Part shown: in pieces, positions 55,820 through 64,000 of the stretch
How the letters are laid out: every line of letters begins with the position of its first letter
Position numbering within the stretch: the first letter of the stretch is position 1
NCBI GenBank assembly: GCA_026119935.1
Contig: JALRMH010000023.1
Location: forward strand, 186,001 to 250,000
Origin: Endothia cerciana
Lineage: Eukaryota; Ascomycota; Sordariomycetes; Diaporthales; Cryphonectriaceae
Length of the DNA: 64,000 nucleotides
Reading direction: 5' to 3'
The notes under the pieces: generated by a model
Told to the model about the DNA's origin: nothing
The model's database searches: none
What the model saw: the letters and a program-made list of their open reading frames with translations, nothing else
Position numbers and translations under genes: made by a program

Positions 55820-57028
55820 ATGGACCCGGAAGGACACCGACACGACGCGGACGCCTCTCCCACGGCCCCGCCTCGACGAGAGATCTTCCACCTGTTCCCA
55901 TCTTTGCCAAAGGAGCTCCGTCTTCAGATCTGGGAAGGGGCTGTTCCTCGTGAGCGTCTCATTCACGTCTCCGTGAAGCTCCACCGAGATCGCAGATATG
56001 AGCTTGCCGCTGCGGAACCACGGTACCTCCAGAGGAACCCCCTTGGAAAACCCATCAGCGGCGAGCGCTACCGCGCCGTGATCCCGGGAGCCAAGCTCAA
56101 CAGCAAGTTCCTGCGTGTGGACAGCGAGGCGAGGGAGGTGGCCCTGGGCTTCTACCGTGTTCACATACCAGTGTATCTCACGGGCCCCAGCTACACGGAG
56201 AAGACGACGCTGTACTTCAACCCTGAACACGACGTCCTTCATATCAAGGCCGATGCACCCGTCAAGGAAACCTTGATCGACTTCCTGTGGGATCTCAAAG
56301 CATATGACCCGAGAGGTGTGGGCTTGCTCAAGCTCGCCGTCGACCTTGCCGGATTCTGCGACAACGACCTGCAATACCTCAAGCCATCGGACCTCTTCCT
56401 GATCCGCCAACGGATGGCCCTCGAGGAGACCCTGTCACAGTTGAGGGAAGTTTGGTTCGCGCATACTCAGTCGTCCAGAAAGGGTACCGGCCATGCGACG
56501 GGGAAGCCACTCATACCTGGGCCACACTCGTATCAGATCATGCCAGTCGTGGGTAGGGCACCGACGTTCGAGCGTCTAGGCGCGGACACGAGGAGCGGGG
56601 TGGAAAAAGAGCTCGAGCGTGTGGACATGGGCGAGGTCGACCCGCGAGAGCTTCTCTTCCGCTGGAGGCGCCTGGTCAGGACGTGGCGACCGCGGCAGGA
56701 GCCTCAGCAGACTGAATACCGGCTGCTGCTCGCCAAAATACCCGGGCAGGGGCTCGCCGGACGGCATCCTGGCGAGCTCTACCATGACTTGCAGAGCCTG
56801 AGCCTGCAGGACCTGGTGGGCCAGGGGCGCGCGTCGAGCCGTCCGGCGGAGGACAGACCAGGGCAGGTCGAGCAGAGGGCGGACCCCGCTGGCTTCTGGC
56901 TTTTCCCCGTAGAAGCCGTCGGGGAGCTTGGGGATGGCGAGAAGCTGTCGGATATGGATTTCCGTCCCGGCCGTATGCTTGATCTGAGACACTTCCGTCC
57001 GACTCTGGCTCTATCCAAAGCCCGCTGA
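55820..57028 (+). CDS. 2EXR domain protein
   Basis: 402 residues, intronless, from ATG 55820; the frame is open further upstream but without conserved sequence. The opening motif 'FHLFPSLPKELRLQIWEGAV' is the 2EXR signature (F..F..LP.ELR..IW..A), followed by 'LIHVSVKLHRDRRYELAAAE' and a second block with 'NSKFLRVDSEAREVALGFYR', 'LYFNPEHDVLHIKAD' being the typical (Y/F).P..D.L strand. The domain is widespread in Sordariomycetes and of unknown function. The C-terminal third is charged and low in conservation. Confidence 0.85.
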   Translation: MDPEGHRHDADASPTAPPRREIFHLFPSLPKELRLQIWEGAVPRERLIHVSVKLHRDRRYELAAAEPRYLQRNPLGKPISGERYRAVIPGAKLNSKFLRVDSEAREVALGFYRVHIPVYLTGPSYTEKTTLYFNPEHDVLHIKADAPVKETLIDFLWDLKAYDPRGVGLLKLAVDLAGFCDNDLQYLKPSDLFLIRQRMALEETLSQLREVWFAHTQSSRKGTGHATGKPLIPGPHSYQIMPVVGRAPTFERLGADTRSGVEKELERVDMGEVDPRELLFRWRRLVRTWRPRQEPQQTEYRLLLAKIPGQGLAGRHPGELYHDLQSLSLQDLVGQGRASSRPAEDRPGQVEQRADPAGFWLFPVEAVGELGDGEKLSDMDFRPGRMLDLRHFRPTLALSKAR

Positions 57029-57905
57029 GTGATGTATACTGGAAGATCGACATATCGCTCCCCGCCTCAGCCGGTGAGAATTTCAGCTGTGCAACCGCGG
57101 TGAAAGGGGGATACGGCAGGAGCAGATCAGATATAATTTCGAGACCCAGCCGGAATATATTATCCTGAAGGGTCGCAGGAAACTCAACTAACCTCTGCTC
57201 CCAAACAACGAGAAGACAAATGGACCATGTTTGCCACGATAGCCTTTAGCATTGCCTGTCCCCGCCGTGAGCGGCTGCGACATCAAGGAGGCTCCCAGGG
57301 CATCATTGCCAGGTGTGTCTCGGCTCGCTTGGTACTCGGGCGTATATCGCGAGAGGATATTACGATATTTGTTCTAGAGGAGATATCATACGAGCTCGAC
57401 GTGCCTGTCGTCGTGATAGAAGTTTTCCGGTCCGCACGAAGGCCGTCATAACAGATGCGGCGGGCTCGGGCAGAAGCATGCCTGGGATTAACGATGGTAA
57501 CAAGGTATGCCGAGGAAGACGGTACAGATCGACACATTTTAAACGAGGCTTGTGATACTCCTCACACTATTAAATGTTGGTGGGCCAGTGGCCAGCATGT
57601 AGTGTATCCCGAACAGGGGCCTTGAACTCTTATTCCCGGTGTTAGCGTCCCCTGAACAGAGATGATATCCGCGACGCGCGGCACATGCAGCTGCGGTTCT
57701 GGTCCCGTGGATTTGTCCCGAATGAGATATATGTGTGCTGGTAATGCAAGGCGAGGTGACGTCGGGCTCCTTTGAGGGCCGCTCTGAGTGGCGAGCATTT
57801 AATTGTACTGATATCATGCGATGCGTCCACACCCCTCAGCCTCCCTCGTGTCATCCCCCGACCACACTAGGCGTCGAGTCCAATGGTGGCTCTCAGGCTC
57901 CCATA
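57029..57905. other. Intergenic, about 880 nt
   Basis: Upstream region of the O-fucosyltransferase-like gene. No gene supported. In-frame ATGs at 57744 and 57816 could extend that gene. Confidence 0.4.
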
Positions 57906-59297
57906 ATGCTCACCTCTCCAAGGCATTCCGCCTTCACCGTGCTTGGACTTGTAGTAGTCTGGGTGTTCTATTTCGGGGGCTACTCGAGACCGCTGACCTC
58001 TGCAACACCAAGAACATTAATTGGATCCAGCGGGTCTCGTCTCCCTGTGCCCCTACACGTGCAGACATATTACGATCAGATATTTTCGGCCCGCGCCACC
58101 ACCGAATATGAATTCTCAGGGCTCAAGGCAGCATGCGCGAGGACCGAATGGAAGGAAGAGAATAGTGATGTCTATCTGCAGTGTGGGGGAATAGTGGCCG
58201 GGATGACATCGATCATCTCCCAGGTCAAAGTCTGCTTCAAGATGGCCATCGACGCGGGCGTCCACATGACCCTCCCAGCGATGCCGCTCCGCGACAGCGG
58301 CGACCTCACGAATTTCAACTTCTTCAATGGCAGCGCGTATATGGACTACGACTCGTGGTTCGACCAGGAACACCTGGTCTCGTCGATGGCCCGGGCCTGT
58401 CCACAGATGAAGCTCAGGCGCCCCAGCGAGGGGGGCACGCCTTCGATGCCCATAGCCCACAGGTGGGACATGGATATCGACTCTGCGCCAGGATTCCGCA
58501 TGCTCAGCGGGTACTTCTGGGTCGGCCGGCCGTTCAAGGCCTGGTTTGACGAGGAGCTGATGCGCCAGCGCTTCCTCGACCACGTCGCCCCCAAGCTAGG
58601 CACAGACGGGGAGCACCAGGGCCAGGTTGAAGCCTCAGGTGTGAAAGAAGGCGCGACCATAATAGGCATCGCCTCGCAATTCCTCATCTTTCGCATCACC
58701 GACGACGCCACCGGACGCGAGCTAGCGCTGTGGAACGACCTATCCGCCCTCATCCGGTTCAAAGAGGCGCCGCGTGCCATCACCACCAAGATATTATCTC
58801 TCGTCAAGCGGCCGTACATCGGCGTCCACTTCCGCACCGAAAGAGACAACATCTGGTCGTCTTTCGAAAACCAGCTCAAGGTGGACCTCGACGCCCTGGA
58901 TCAGGTCTGGGCACAGTACGGGTCACTTGGACAGGAGAAGCCCTTGATCATTCTTGCCTGTGGGGATGAGTCTCAGATTCAGAGGTTCGCAGACGCGGCA
59001 GCGCTACGAGGCTGGAAAGCAACGTCAAAGTACGGCATAGCGAAAGACGACCCAGAAACGTTGAGGCAGCTCAAGGAGCTTCCATTCGACTTCCAGGGCG
59101 CAGTCGACATGGGCATCATGTTGAAGAGTTACTTCTTCTTGGGTATCACGGGCAGTGCACTCAGCAGCACGGTGGCTAACATGAGGGACAGCACGGGTAG
59201 ATACCGGGGTAGTAGTCTGTTCTACCGGGAAGATGGAGATGCCAGGACGCATCTATTCAATGACGGAGACGCTTCTGCATACCCATGTTGTTTGTGA
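57906..59297 (+). CDS. O-fucosyltransferase-like type II membrane protein
   Basis: 463 residues from ATG 57906; earlier in-frame ATGs at 57744 and 57816 would add up to 54 residues of poor quality. A single N-terminal membrane anchor, 'AFTVLGLVVVWVFYFGGYS', places the catalytic domain in the Golgi or ER lumen. 'ENSDVYLQCGGIVAGMTSII' resembles the sugar-nucleotide-binding Gly-rich start of GT-B fucosyltransferases, and 'KRPYIGVHFRTERDNIWSSF' is the characteristic H.R.E.D motif. 'IILACGDESQIQRFADAAAL' and 'YFFLGITGSALSSTVANMR' match the C-terminal conserved region. Fungal members of this family are poorly studied; fucose donor use is not proven. Ends in 'YPCCL', free of an anchor motif. Confidence 0.7.
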   Translation: MLTSPRHSAFTVLGLVVVWVFYFGGYSRPLTSATPRTLIGSSGSRLPVPLHVQTYYDQIFSARATTEYEFSGLKAACARTEWKEENSDVYLQCGGIVAGMTSIISQVKVCFKMAIDAGVHMTLPAMPLRDSGDLTNFNFFNGSAYMDYDSWFDQEHLVSSMARACPQMKLRRPSEGGTPSMPIAHRWDMDIDSAPGFRMLSGYFWVGRPFKAWFDEELMRQRFLDHVAPKLGTDGEHQGQVEASGVKEGATIIGIASQFLIFRITDDATGRELALWNDLSALIRFKEAPRAITTKILSLVKRPYIGVHFRTERDNIWSSFENQLKVDLDALDQVWAQYGSLGQEKPLIILACGDESQIQRFADAAALRGWKATSKYGIAKDDPETLRQLKELPFDFQGAVDMGIMLKSYFFLGITGSALSSTVANMRDSTGRYRGSSLFYREDGDARTHLFNDGDASAYPCCL

Positions 59298-59495
59298 AAC
59301 GAGTTAGAGATATACTCTTTGCTCAATCCCTCAGGGATGAAGGGTTTGAAAATATTAAAACTCAATAGATAAGTCTACACGTGGTGTGGAGGACTGGCAG
59401 GGCCCATAGGCTTCGCCCTCGACACCAGCTTCATTTCCTAGTCGCCGCCGGTTTATTCTTCCCATCCTCTTGTTCCCGGCGATAAGAACCATGTC
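59298..59495. other. Short convergent spacer
   Basis: 198 nt between converging genes; holds the 3' ends of both. Confidence 0.4.
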
Positions 59496-60948
59496 TTATA
59501 TATGCACCAACCGCACTTGCTCATCGAGTACTTCGGTTGGTGGGGCGCTCATTAATCCTGCCGTTGGTGCGCCGTGGTCAGCTTCGCTATGTGCGGCACA
59601 GCTCAGAATGTACTCCTCGCTCTCAGCGTCGCCGGGAAATACCACACTCCTAGAGTCCGACTCGACTCTCCAGGAGCGCTGGACCGTGACTATTCCTTCT
59701 TTGGGGTCGGCCCCCACGGGCTTTCCGCTTTTCTTCGCGTTGACATAGCTCCCTCCGATGGTCTGCAGTGCGATCACGCCGAAGCCCGGGCCGCCGCCTG
59801 ACCGTGACGGATCCGATTTATTCCTGCTGTTCGAATTGGTCACGCTCTCGATCTGGTCCACAACATTGTTCAACCAGTCCTTGTATAGCGGCCGACAGAC
59901 CGTCACGCCGATGCTGACAAGTTGTGTGGTGATGTCTGCTGCGTGCCATATCAATAGATCAACGATGGTATCTGTCAGTCGTGGTGGCAATACATATTAG
60001 TGACTCGAATATTTCTTCAAGATAGTCTTTAGTGATTGCTGTTCGGATCAAACTTACAGAAGTAATCCCCGTTGCTAGAGTAAGCCATATCTAACAGCGT
60101 AAGGAGCCGATACACGCTGCACAACGCTGAACTGCCGAGGGACGTGTTAGCTCGATCTTCAGACCTGTATCTGCGCAGGACAGACTTTCAGGGGGCTTGG
60201 GATGGCGACTGAACTTACATATAGCCAAAGCTCATGCAAGACCCAACCAGGATCTTCTCCCTCCTTGGCATCTGTAGCTTCCTAACCAGATACCACGGGA
60301 ACGACGCATAGAATACCTCCGCCAGGATAATTGCGAGGCCACCAACTAGGGCAACAACGAACTGCTCATCTCCGTTGCATTGGCCCCCAGGTATATCGAG
60401 GTCCCACGAGTAGCTTATGGGAGTACAAGAGAACCAGAGGCACAGCAGAGCCACCATGACGATGATTGTCATGACGGTGACCGGCACGAGGATCATGATC
60501 TGATGTGTCCTGTTCGAGGAGACTATTCGAAGCAGAAATAGCGCGATGGAGACCTTGACGAGAACCGCCATTGCATCAATCAGGCTCTGACTGATGTTGA
60601 CCAGAAGAAGAGCTTTTGAATCATCGCTGGTAAAAGCACCCGTCTGTTGTTGACCCACGCCGAGTGACGCCGACACCGAGATAAGAACATTGTACACGAA
60701 AAGGAGCACCTACGTTAGAAGTGTCAGCGATCTGAACCTTGCAATGTTGATCCCCCTCCCCCTCCTCTTCTTCAGTATGCCGCGGGAGAACGTACCACTG
60801 CTCCATTGAAGCAATGATCATCCCATCCGTAGGTTTGCACAACCACGAGACGGGCGTAGAGTCGAAGGCCAACCAGGGCGAAGGCAACAACTTGAAAAGT
60901 CCATAGGACGCCCAACATCATGAGCGCCTTGCCGGCGATCTCCACCAT
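59496..60948 (-). CDS. Fungal rhodopsin-domain (PTH11-like) integral membrane protein
   Basis: Exons 60796-60948, 60219-60709, 60058-60131 and 59496-59971 (397 residues), donors GTACGT, GTAAGT and GTAAGT. 'TYGWDDHCFNGAVV' holds the GWDD motif after the first helix 'FQVVAFALVGLRLYARL'. Later helices include 'AMAVLVKVSIALFLLRIV' and 'MTIIVMVALLCLWFSCTPIS', then 'WDLDIPGGQCNGDEQFVVAL' (the conserved loop with a Cys) and 'IILAEVFYASFPWYLVRKLQ'. 'TIVDLLIWHAADITTQLVSI' resembles the last helix, where the family often has a short 'D..W...E...' stretch. A hydrophilic C-terminal tail of ~120 residues follows. Ligand unknown. Third member in this window. Confidence 0.9.
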
Positions 60949-62252
60949 GAGACTGCAATACCTGCACTATTTCGAGAAGTTAAGGGAGCACCTAAACGTT
61001 TGAGACCCCAACTTAAAAGCAAAGGTTCGACGAGCTCGATTCGACTTGCGTTTTACCTTGGAACCCTCGAGATACATGGGAAACTCCGAAAGGGATGCTC
61101 TGTTAATATACCCTGTGGACCAGATCCCACATGAGGTCGGGGACATGAGTGGCCCTATCTCCTCAGACGATGCCAACATTTTCACGGGGCTTATGGCGTT
61201 CCGTTCTCATCAAATCTGGGAGCAAACCTATCTGAAACTAAATGGAAAACACACAGGAGCGCGTGCTCTCGGGCGCGGCCAACACTAAGGAACTCGCCAT
61301 GTAGGAGACGTGATGTGATCTATCTTGTGATGCGCCCGCTTGGCAGGCTGGACTGAGACTCTATTCAGACCAGAAACGGGAATGGTCTCGCCGAATAGGC
61401 GCGTATCCCCATGGATCCGAGCCAACCATCCGCGAGATCTTTACAGGCCTGGTACCCTTCAATCACATTCCAAGGTGATATCAGTGTTGAAATTTGGAAC
61501 ATTACCTTCCTGAACTTTCAGTAATCTGAATATTGAAGTTCTGGACCCTTGGGGGATCTCTGTAGGTGCCGAGGCTACAACTGTATATGACCAGGGGAAA
61601 CATGGACGGCTTGTCTACCTTGACTATCAGTGTCTGGTGTCTGCCCAAGGACAAAGAATTAGAAACAGGCTAGAAAAGCCACGCTGGATCAGGTATCTGG
61701 ACACGAGCATCTTCAACAGACATTGACAGTTACCTAGAATACTTAGGGTTGAGGGAAAAAATATGACTATTTAATCGCAAGACCACATGGTATCAAGCAA
61801 TGATTTTTGGAAGCAAGGCGCCAATACCGGGAAGCTTTAGCCTACGGGCGCACATGGACGGTGTAGACCAAACAAAAGGCACCGGGAGCAAAAGAAGGAG
61901 AGAAAAGAAAAGAGGAATGGGGAAAGAAAAAAAGAAAAGAAAAGAAAAGAAAAAAAAGAGACGGGAGGAGAAGGACTTTTCGAGCCTCAGCCTAGTTTTT
62001 TCTTCCTTCCTTGACTTACCTTTTCTTTTTCTTGCTCGCGGGCAGGGCGGGGCATATTGCCCTAACCCTGGAGCTCCATTGTCGTTATGGCTCTGGCCGC
62101 CAAAAGTCGTGTTCGCTCCGAGCTCACTCATATTTTCCATCGCCAAACGCCAGGGCGGCGGTGCCATGCTTATTCACACCCATATTCGCTTCGGTGGTAT
62201 TCAATTACATTTCTCCATCCAGACATTCTCCATCCGACATGTCATCTCCAGG
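60949..62252. other. Intergenic, about 1.3 kb with a long purine tract
   Basis: No gene supported. A nearly pure G/A tract of about 110 nt (61868-61977) lies in it, followed by a pyrimidine-rich patch. An open frame extends from 61800 into the next gene but its first 150 codons are low-complexity translation of the tract. Confidence 0.45.
61868..61977 (+). repeat. Polypurine tract
   Basis: About 110 nt almost entirely of A and G, built of AAAAG/GAAA words. Can form H-DNA or act as a nucleosome-free promoter region. Confidence 0.8.
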
Positions 62253-62654
62253 ATGAGTCCAAGCAGGAGCGCATTTGTCACGCTCATCCGAACCCACCAC
62301 ATCACTAGTCGCAAGAAGCTCCAGCGGGTCAAGAAGGCCGCCGCACATTTTAATGTTCCCTTCGTTCTCGTCCGGTACGGCGGCTCTCCGGGGCTGATGT
62401 ACGGGGAGAGCTCAGACGCCGATGATCTCTCCTCGTGGGTCAGCGCAGTCAAGGACCTCAGGTACAAGGACTTTCAGTGCGTGTGCAAGCCTGAGCAGAA
62501 GGGGGTGGACGGTGCACCACGGGCAACCAGCCCCTTCAACGAGACAGAGTCTGTGTCTCAGTTCGGCCACATTTTGGAGGGGAAAGGGCTTGCTGAGTGG
62601 TTCAGGATCGGATTGCTAAGCAAGCGCGCTGGTCAATTTGACAGTGATCCCTGA
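62253..62654 (+). CDS. Small conserved-looking protein, family not recognised
   Basis: 133 residues from ATG 62253 (ATG 62167 adds 28 more). The core is well formed: 'KKLQRVKKAAAHFNVPFVLV', then 'RYGGSPGLMYGESSDADDL' and 'SSWVSAVKDLRYKDFQCVCK'. The pattern of a basic helix, a hydrophobic strand, RYGG.PG.MY and a W..A...LRY.DF segment looks like a compact alpha/beta domain, and the acidic and aromatic spacing argues for a real protein rather than noise. I do not recognise a family or catalytic residues. No signal peptide or membrane helix. Confidence 0.6.
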   Translation: MSPSRSAFVTLIRTHHITSRKKLQRVKKAAAHFNVPFVLVRYGGSPGLMYGESSDADDLSSWVSAVKDLRYKDFQCVCKPEQKGVDGAPRATSPFNETESVSQFGHILEGKGLAEWFRIGLLSKRAGQFDSDP

Positions 62655-62773
62655 GGCAGCTCATGCTCACGCGAGCAGGTGCAGTAATCCAGACTGCAGG
62701 CACCCACCAGTGTTTTGACGCCCCATACATACATCTTTACTACAGGGGCTTCCGTCCTAGTGCAGTCCTCCTC

Positions 62774-63956
62774 TCACATCGTCAGAACAGCCCTGAACCG
62801 AACATTTCCGCTGGTCATATGGTCGAACGCCTTCTGGGCATCCTTCAGTGGGAACCTCTCCACCAAGCACTTAACACCGTGTGTCTGCGCGAAGGCGATG
62901 GCCTCTTCTGAATCCAGGGCGTGTCCAGCCGGCCATCCGTGAACGGAGACGCCCTTGATCACCATGACGGCGGAGTCGAACTCGATGGGCCCAACAGGAG
63001 CCAGAACGACCAACTTCCCGCGAGGAGCCAGACCAGCCACGAGCGGACTGATCGCCTTGGGATTTGGCGCCGTGGCCACAATCATGTCCGCGCCGCCGAG
63101 CTTCTGCAGCGCCTGGACCGCGTCTTCCTTGCTCGTGTCGATATAATGATGCGCGCCGAGCTCCGTGGCGAAATCCTTCTTGTCACTGCCGCTGCTGAGG
63201 GCGACCACCTCGTAACCCATCTTATTCGCATACTGGACACCCAAGTGACCGAGCCCTCCGAGACCCTGGATGGCGACTAGCCCGCCCTGCAGGATGTTCA
63301 TCTGCCTCATGGAGTTGAAAACCGTAACGCCGGCGCAAAGGAGCGGTGCAGACTCGATCGGATCCGCACCGGAGGGGATTCGGACGGCTGCCTCGGCGCG
63401 GAGGAGCACGTACTAGAGTCCGAGGTCAGATCACGAACATCCCTTAGAGGATCGTTCCAGAGGAGAGGACTCACTTGCCCATATCCCCCATCGACGCTGA
63501 CTCCCGTGATCTGGGCGTTCTGGCACGTCTGGAACAAGCCGCGCTGGCAGCTTCTGCACGATCCGTCGTGCCCTATCGGGAATCCACGTGTTGGTGACTG
63601 CTTTAACTCGGCGCGGCCAGAGAGGTCGAGAGACAAGATGGGAGAGACGATGAGAGTAGAGGCGTAGGCTCACCTCCGTGCCAAGCTCCTCCAACGCGTT
63701 CTCCCTCCTTGAACCTGGTGACATCATCACCAACGGCAACAACCTCTCCGATGATCTCATGGCCTGGAACACGCGGGAATGAGTTGGGTAGGAAGCCTTG
63801 TCGCACGAACTCGTCGCTATGACAGACGCCACAGGCAATGACCTTCGCGAGAATTTGTCCCTTGCCGGGCTGCTTGAGGTTGAAGTCCTTGAGGCTGAGG
63901 CTGCTGCCCTTCTCCTCGAAGACGGCGGCCTTATAGGTCTTAGGGAGCGATGACAT
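62774..63956 (-). CDS. Zinc-dependent alcohol dehydrogenase (MDR family)
   Basis: Exons 63674-63956, 63475-63572 and 62774-63412 (339 residues). Catalytic zinc ligands: Cys in 'VIACGVCHSDEFVRQ', His in 'RVPGHEIIGEVVAVGDDV', and the later 'GHDGSCRSCQRGLFQTC' loop carries the structural-zinc cysteines. 'WHGGHDG' is rebuilt only by the first splice. The NAD(P) fold starts 'LVAIQGLGGLGHLGVQYANK' (GLGGLG) and continues with 'KLVVLAPVGPIEF'. Full length for this family, residues intact, so likely active on primary or secondary alcohols. Cytosolic. The next gene upstream (62253) converges on it. Confidence 0.92.
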
Positions 63957-64000
63957 GTTGAGAAGGGTGAGGGGTGGTCCAATTTCTTCGATTCCTCTTC

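Noticed and set aside
61800..62252. Upstream extension of the 62253 gene
   Set aside because: Its first 150 codons are the translation of a polypurine tract and a pyrimidine-rich patch.

Overview
This is nuclear DNA from a filamentous ascomycete (Pezizomycotina, most likely Sordariomycetes). The signs are short introns of about 50-100 nt with GT...CTRAC...YAG signals, three fungal-rhodopsin (PTH11-like) membrane proteins, a Zn2Cys6 regulator, a hybrid histidine kinase with a 2EXR gene nearby, an NLR-type PNP/NACHT/ankyrin gene, an intron-containing tRNA-Ala, and a decayed AT-rich retrotransposon fragment. Genes are monocistronic on both strands. Exon models were built by hand from reading frame, splice signals and family continuity. 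There is no transcript evidence.

Layout. 0-20 kb: a single-copy-type reverse-transcriptase-related gene (rvt family), tRNA-Ala(AGC), a fungal-rhodopsin protein, an AMID/FSP1-like flavoprotein, a secreted GH43 arabinanase-like enzyme, an omega-class glutathione transferase, exosome subunit SKI6/RRP41, an ER protein disulfide isomerase ending in KDEL, the ESCRT-III/Vps4 regulator VTA1, and a secreted Cys-rich protein. 20-30 kb is a decay-rich accessory island: a Ty3/gypsy-type gag relic, a CorA-like gene whose 5' end I cannot find, an NLR-like gene with two frame breaks, and a cutinase pseudogene. 30-48 kb: a second fungal-rhodopsin gene, a LipB-like protein without its catalytic residues, a TauD-type dioxygenase with one frame break, an aldo-keto reductase, an acyl-protein-thioesterase-like hydrolase, an APH-family pseudogene, a Nudix hydrolase, a Zn2Cys6 factor and a glycosylasparaginase. 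48-64 kb: a 1370-residue hybrid histidine kinase, a nearly 3 kb gene-free stretch, a 2EXR protein, an O-fucosyltransferase-like type II membrane protein, a third fungal-rhodopsin gene, a small unrecognised protein and a zinc alcohol dehydrogenase.

How they fit together. I see no biosynthetic cluster or operon-like unit. Core housekeeping genes (SKI6, VTA1, PDI) sit together at 13-18 kb. Sensing, secretion and small-molecule enzymes are scattered. The broken genes concentrate in 20.6-29.3 kb, with further broken ones at 37 and 41-42 kb. The most interesting items are the rvt gene with GGD where RTs normally carry an Asp-Asp pair, the frame-broken NLR with near-identical ankyrin repeats, the LipB pseudoenzyme, and a UPRE-like site in the PDI promoter.
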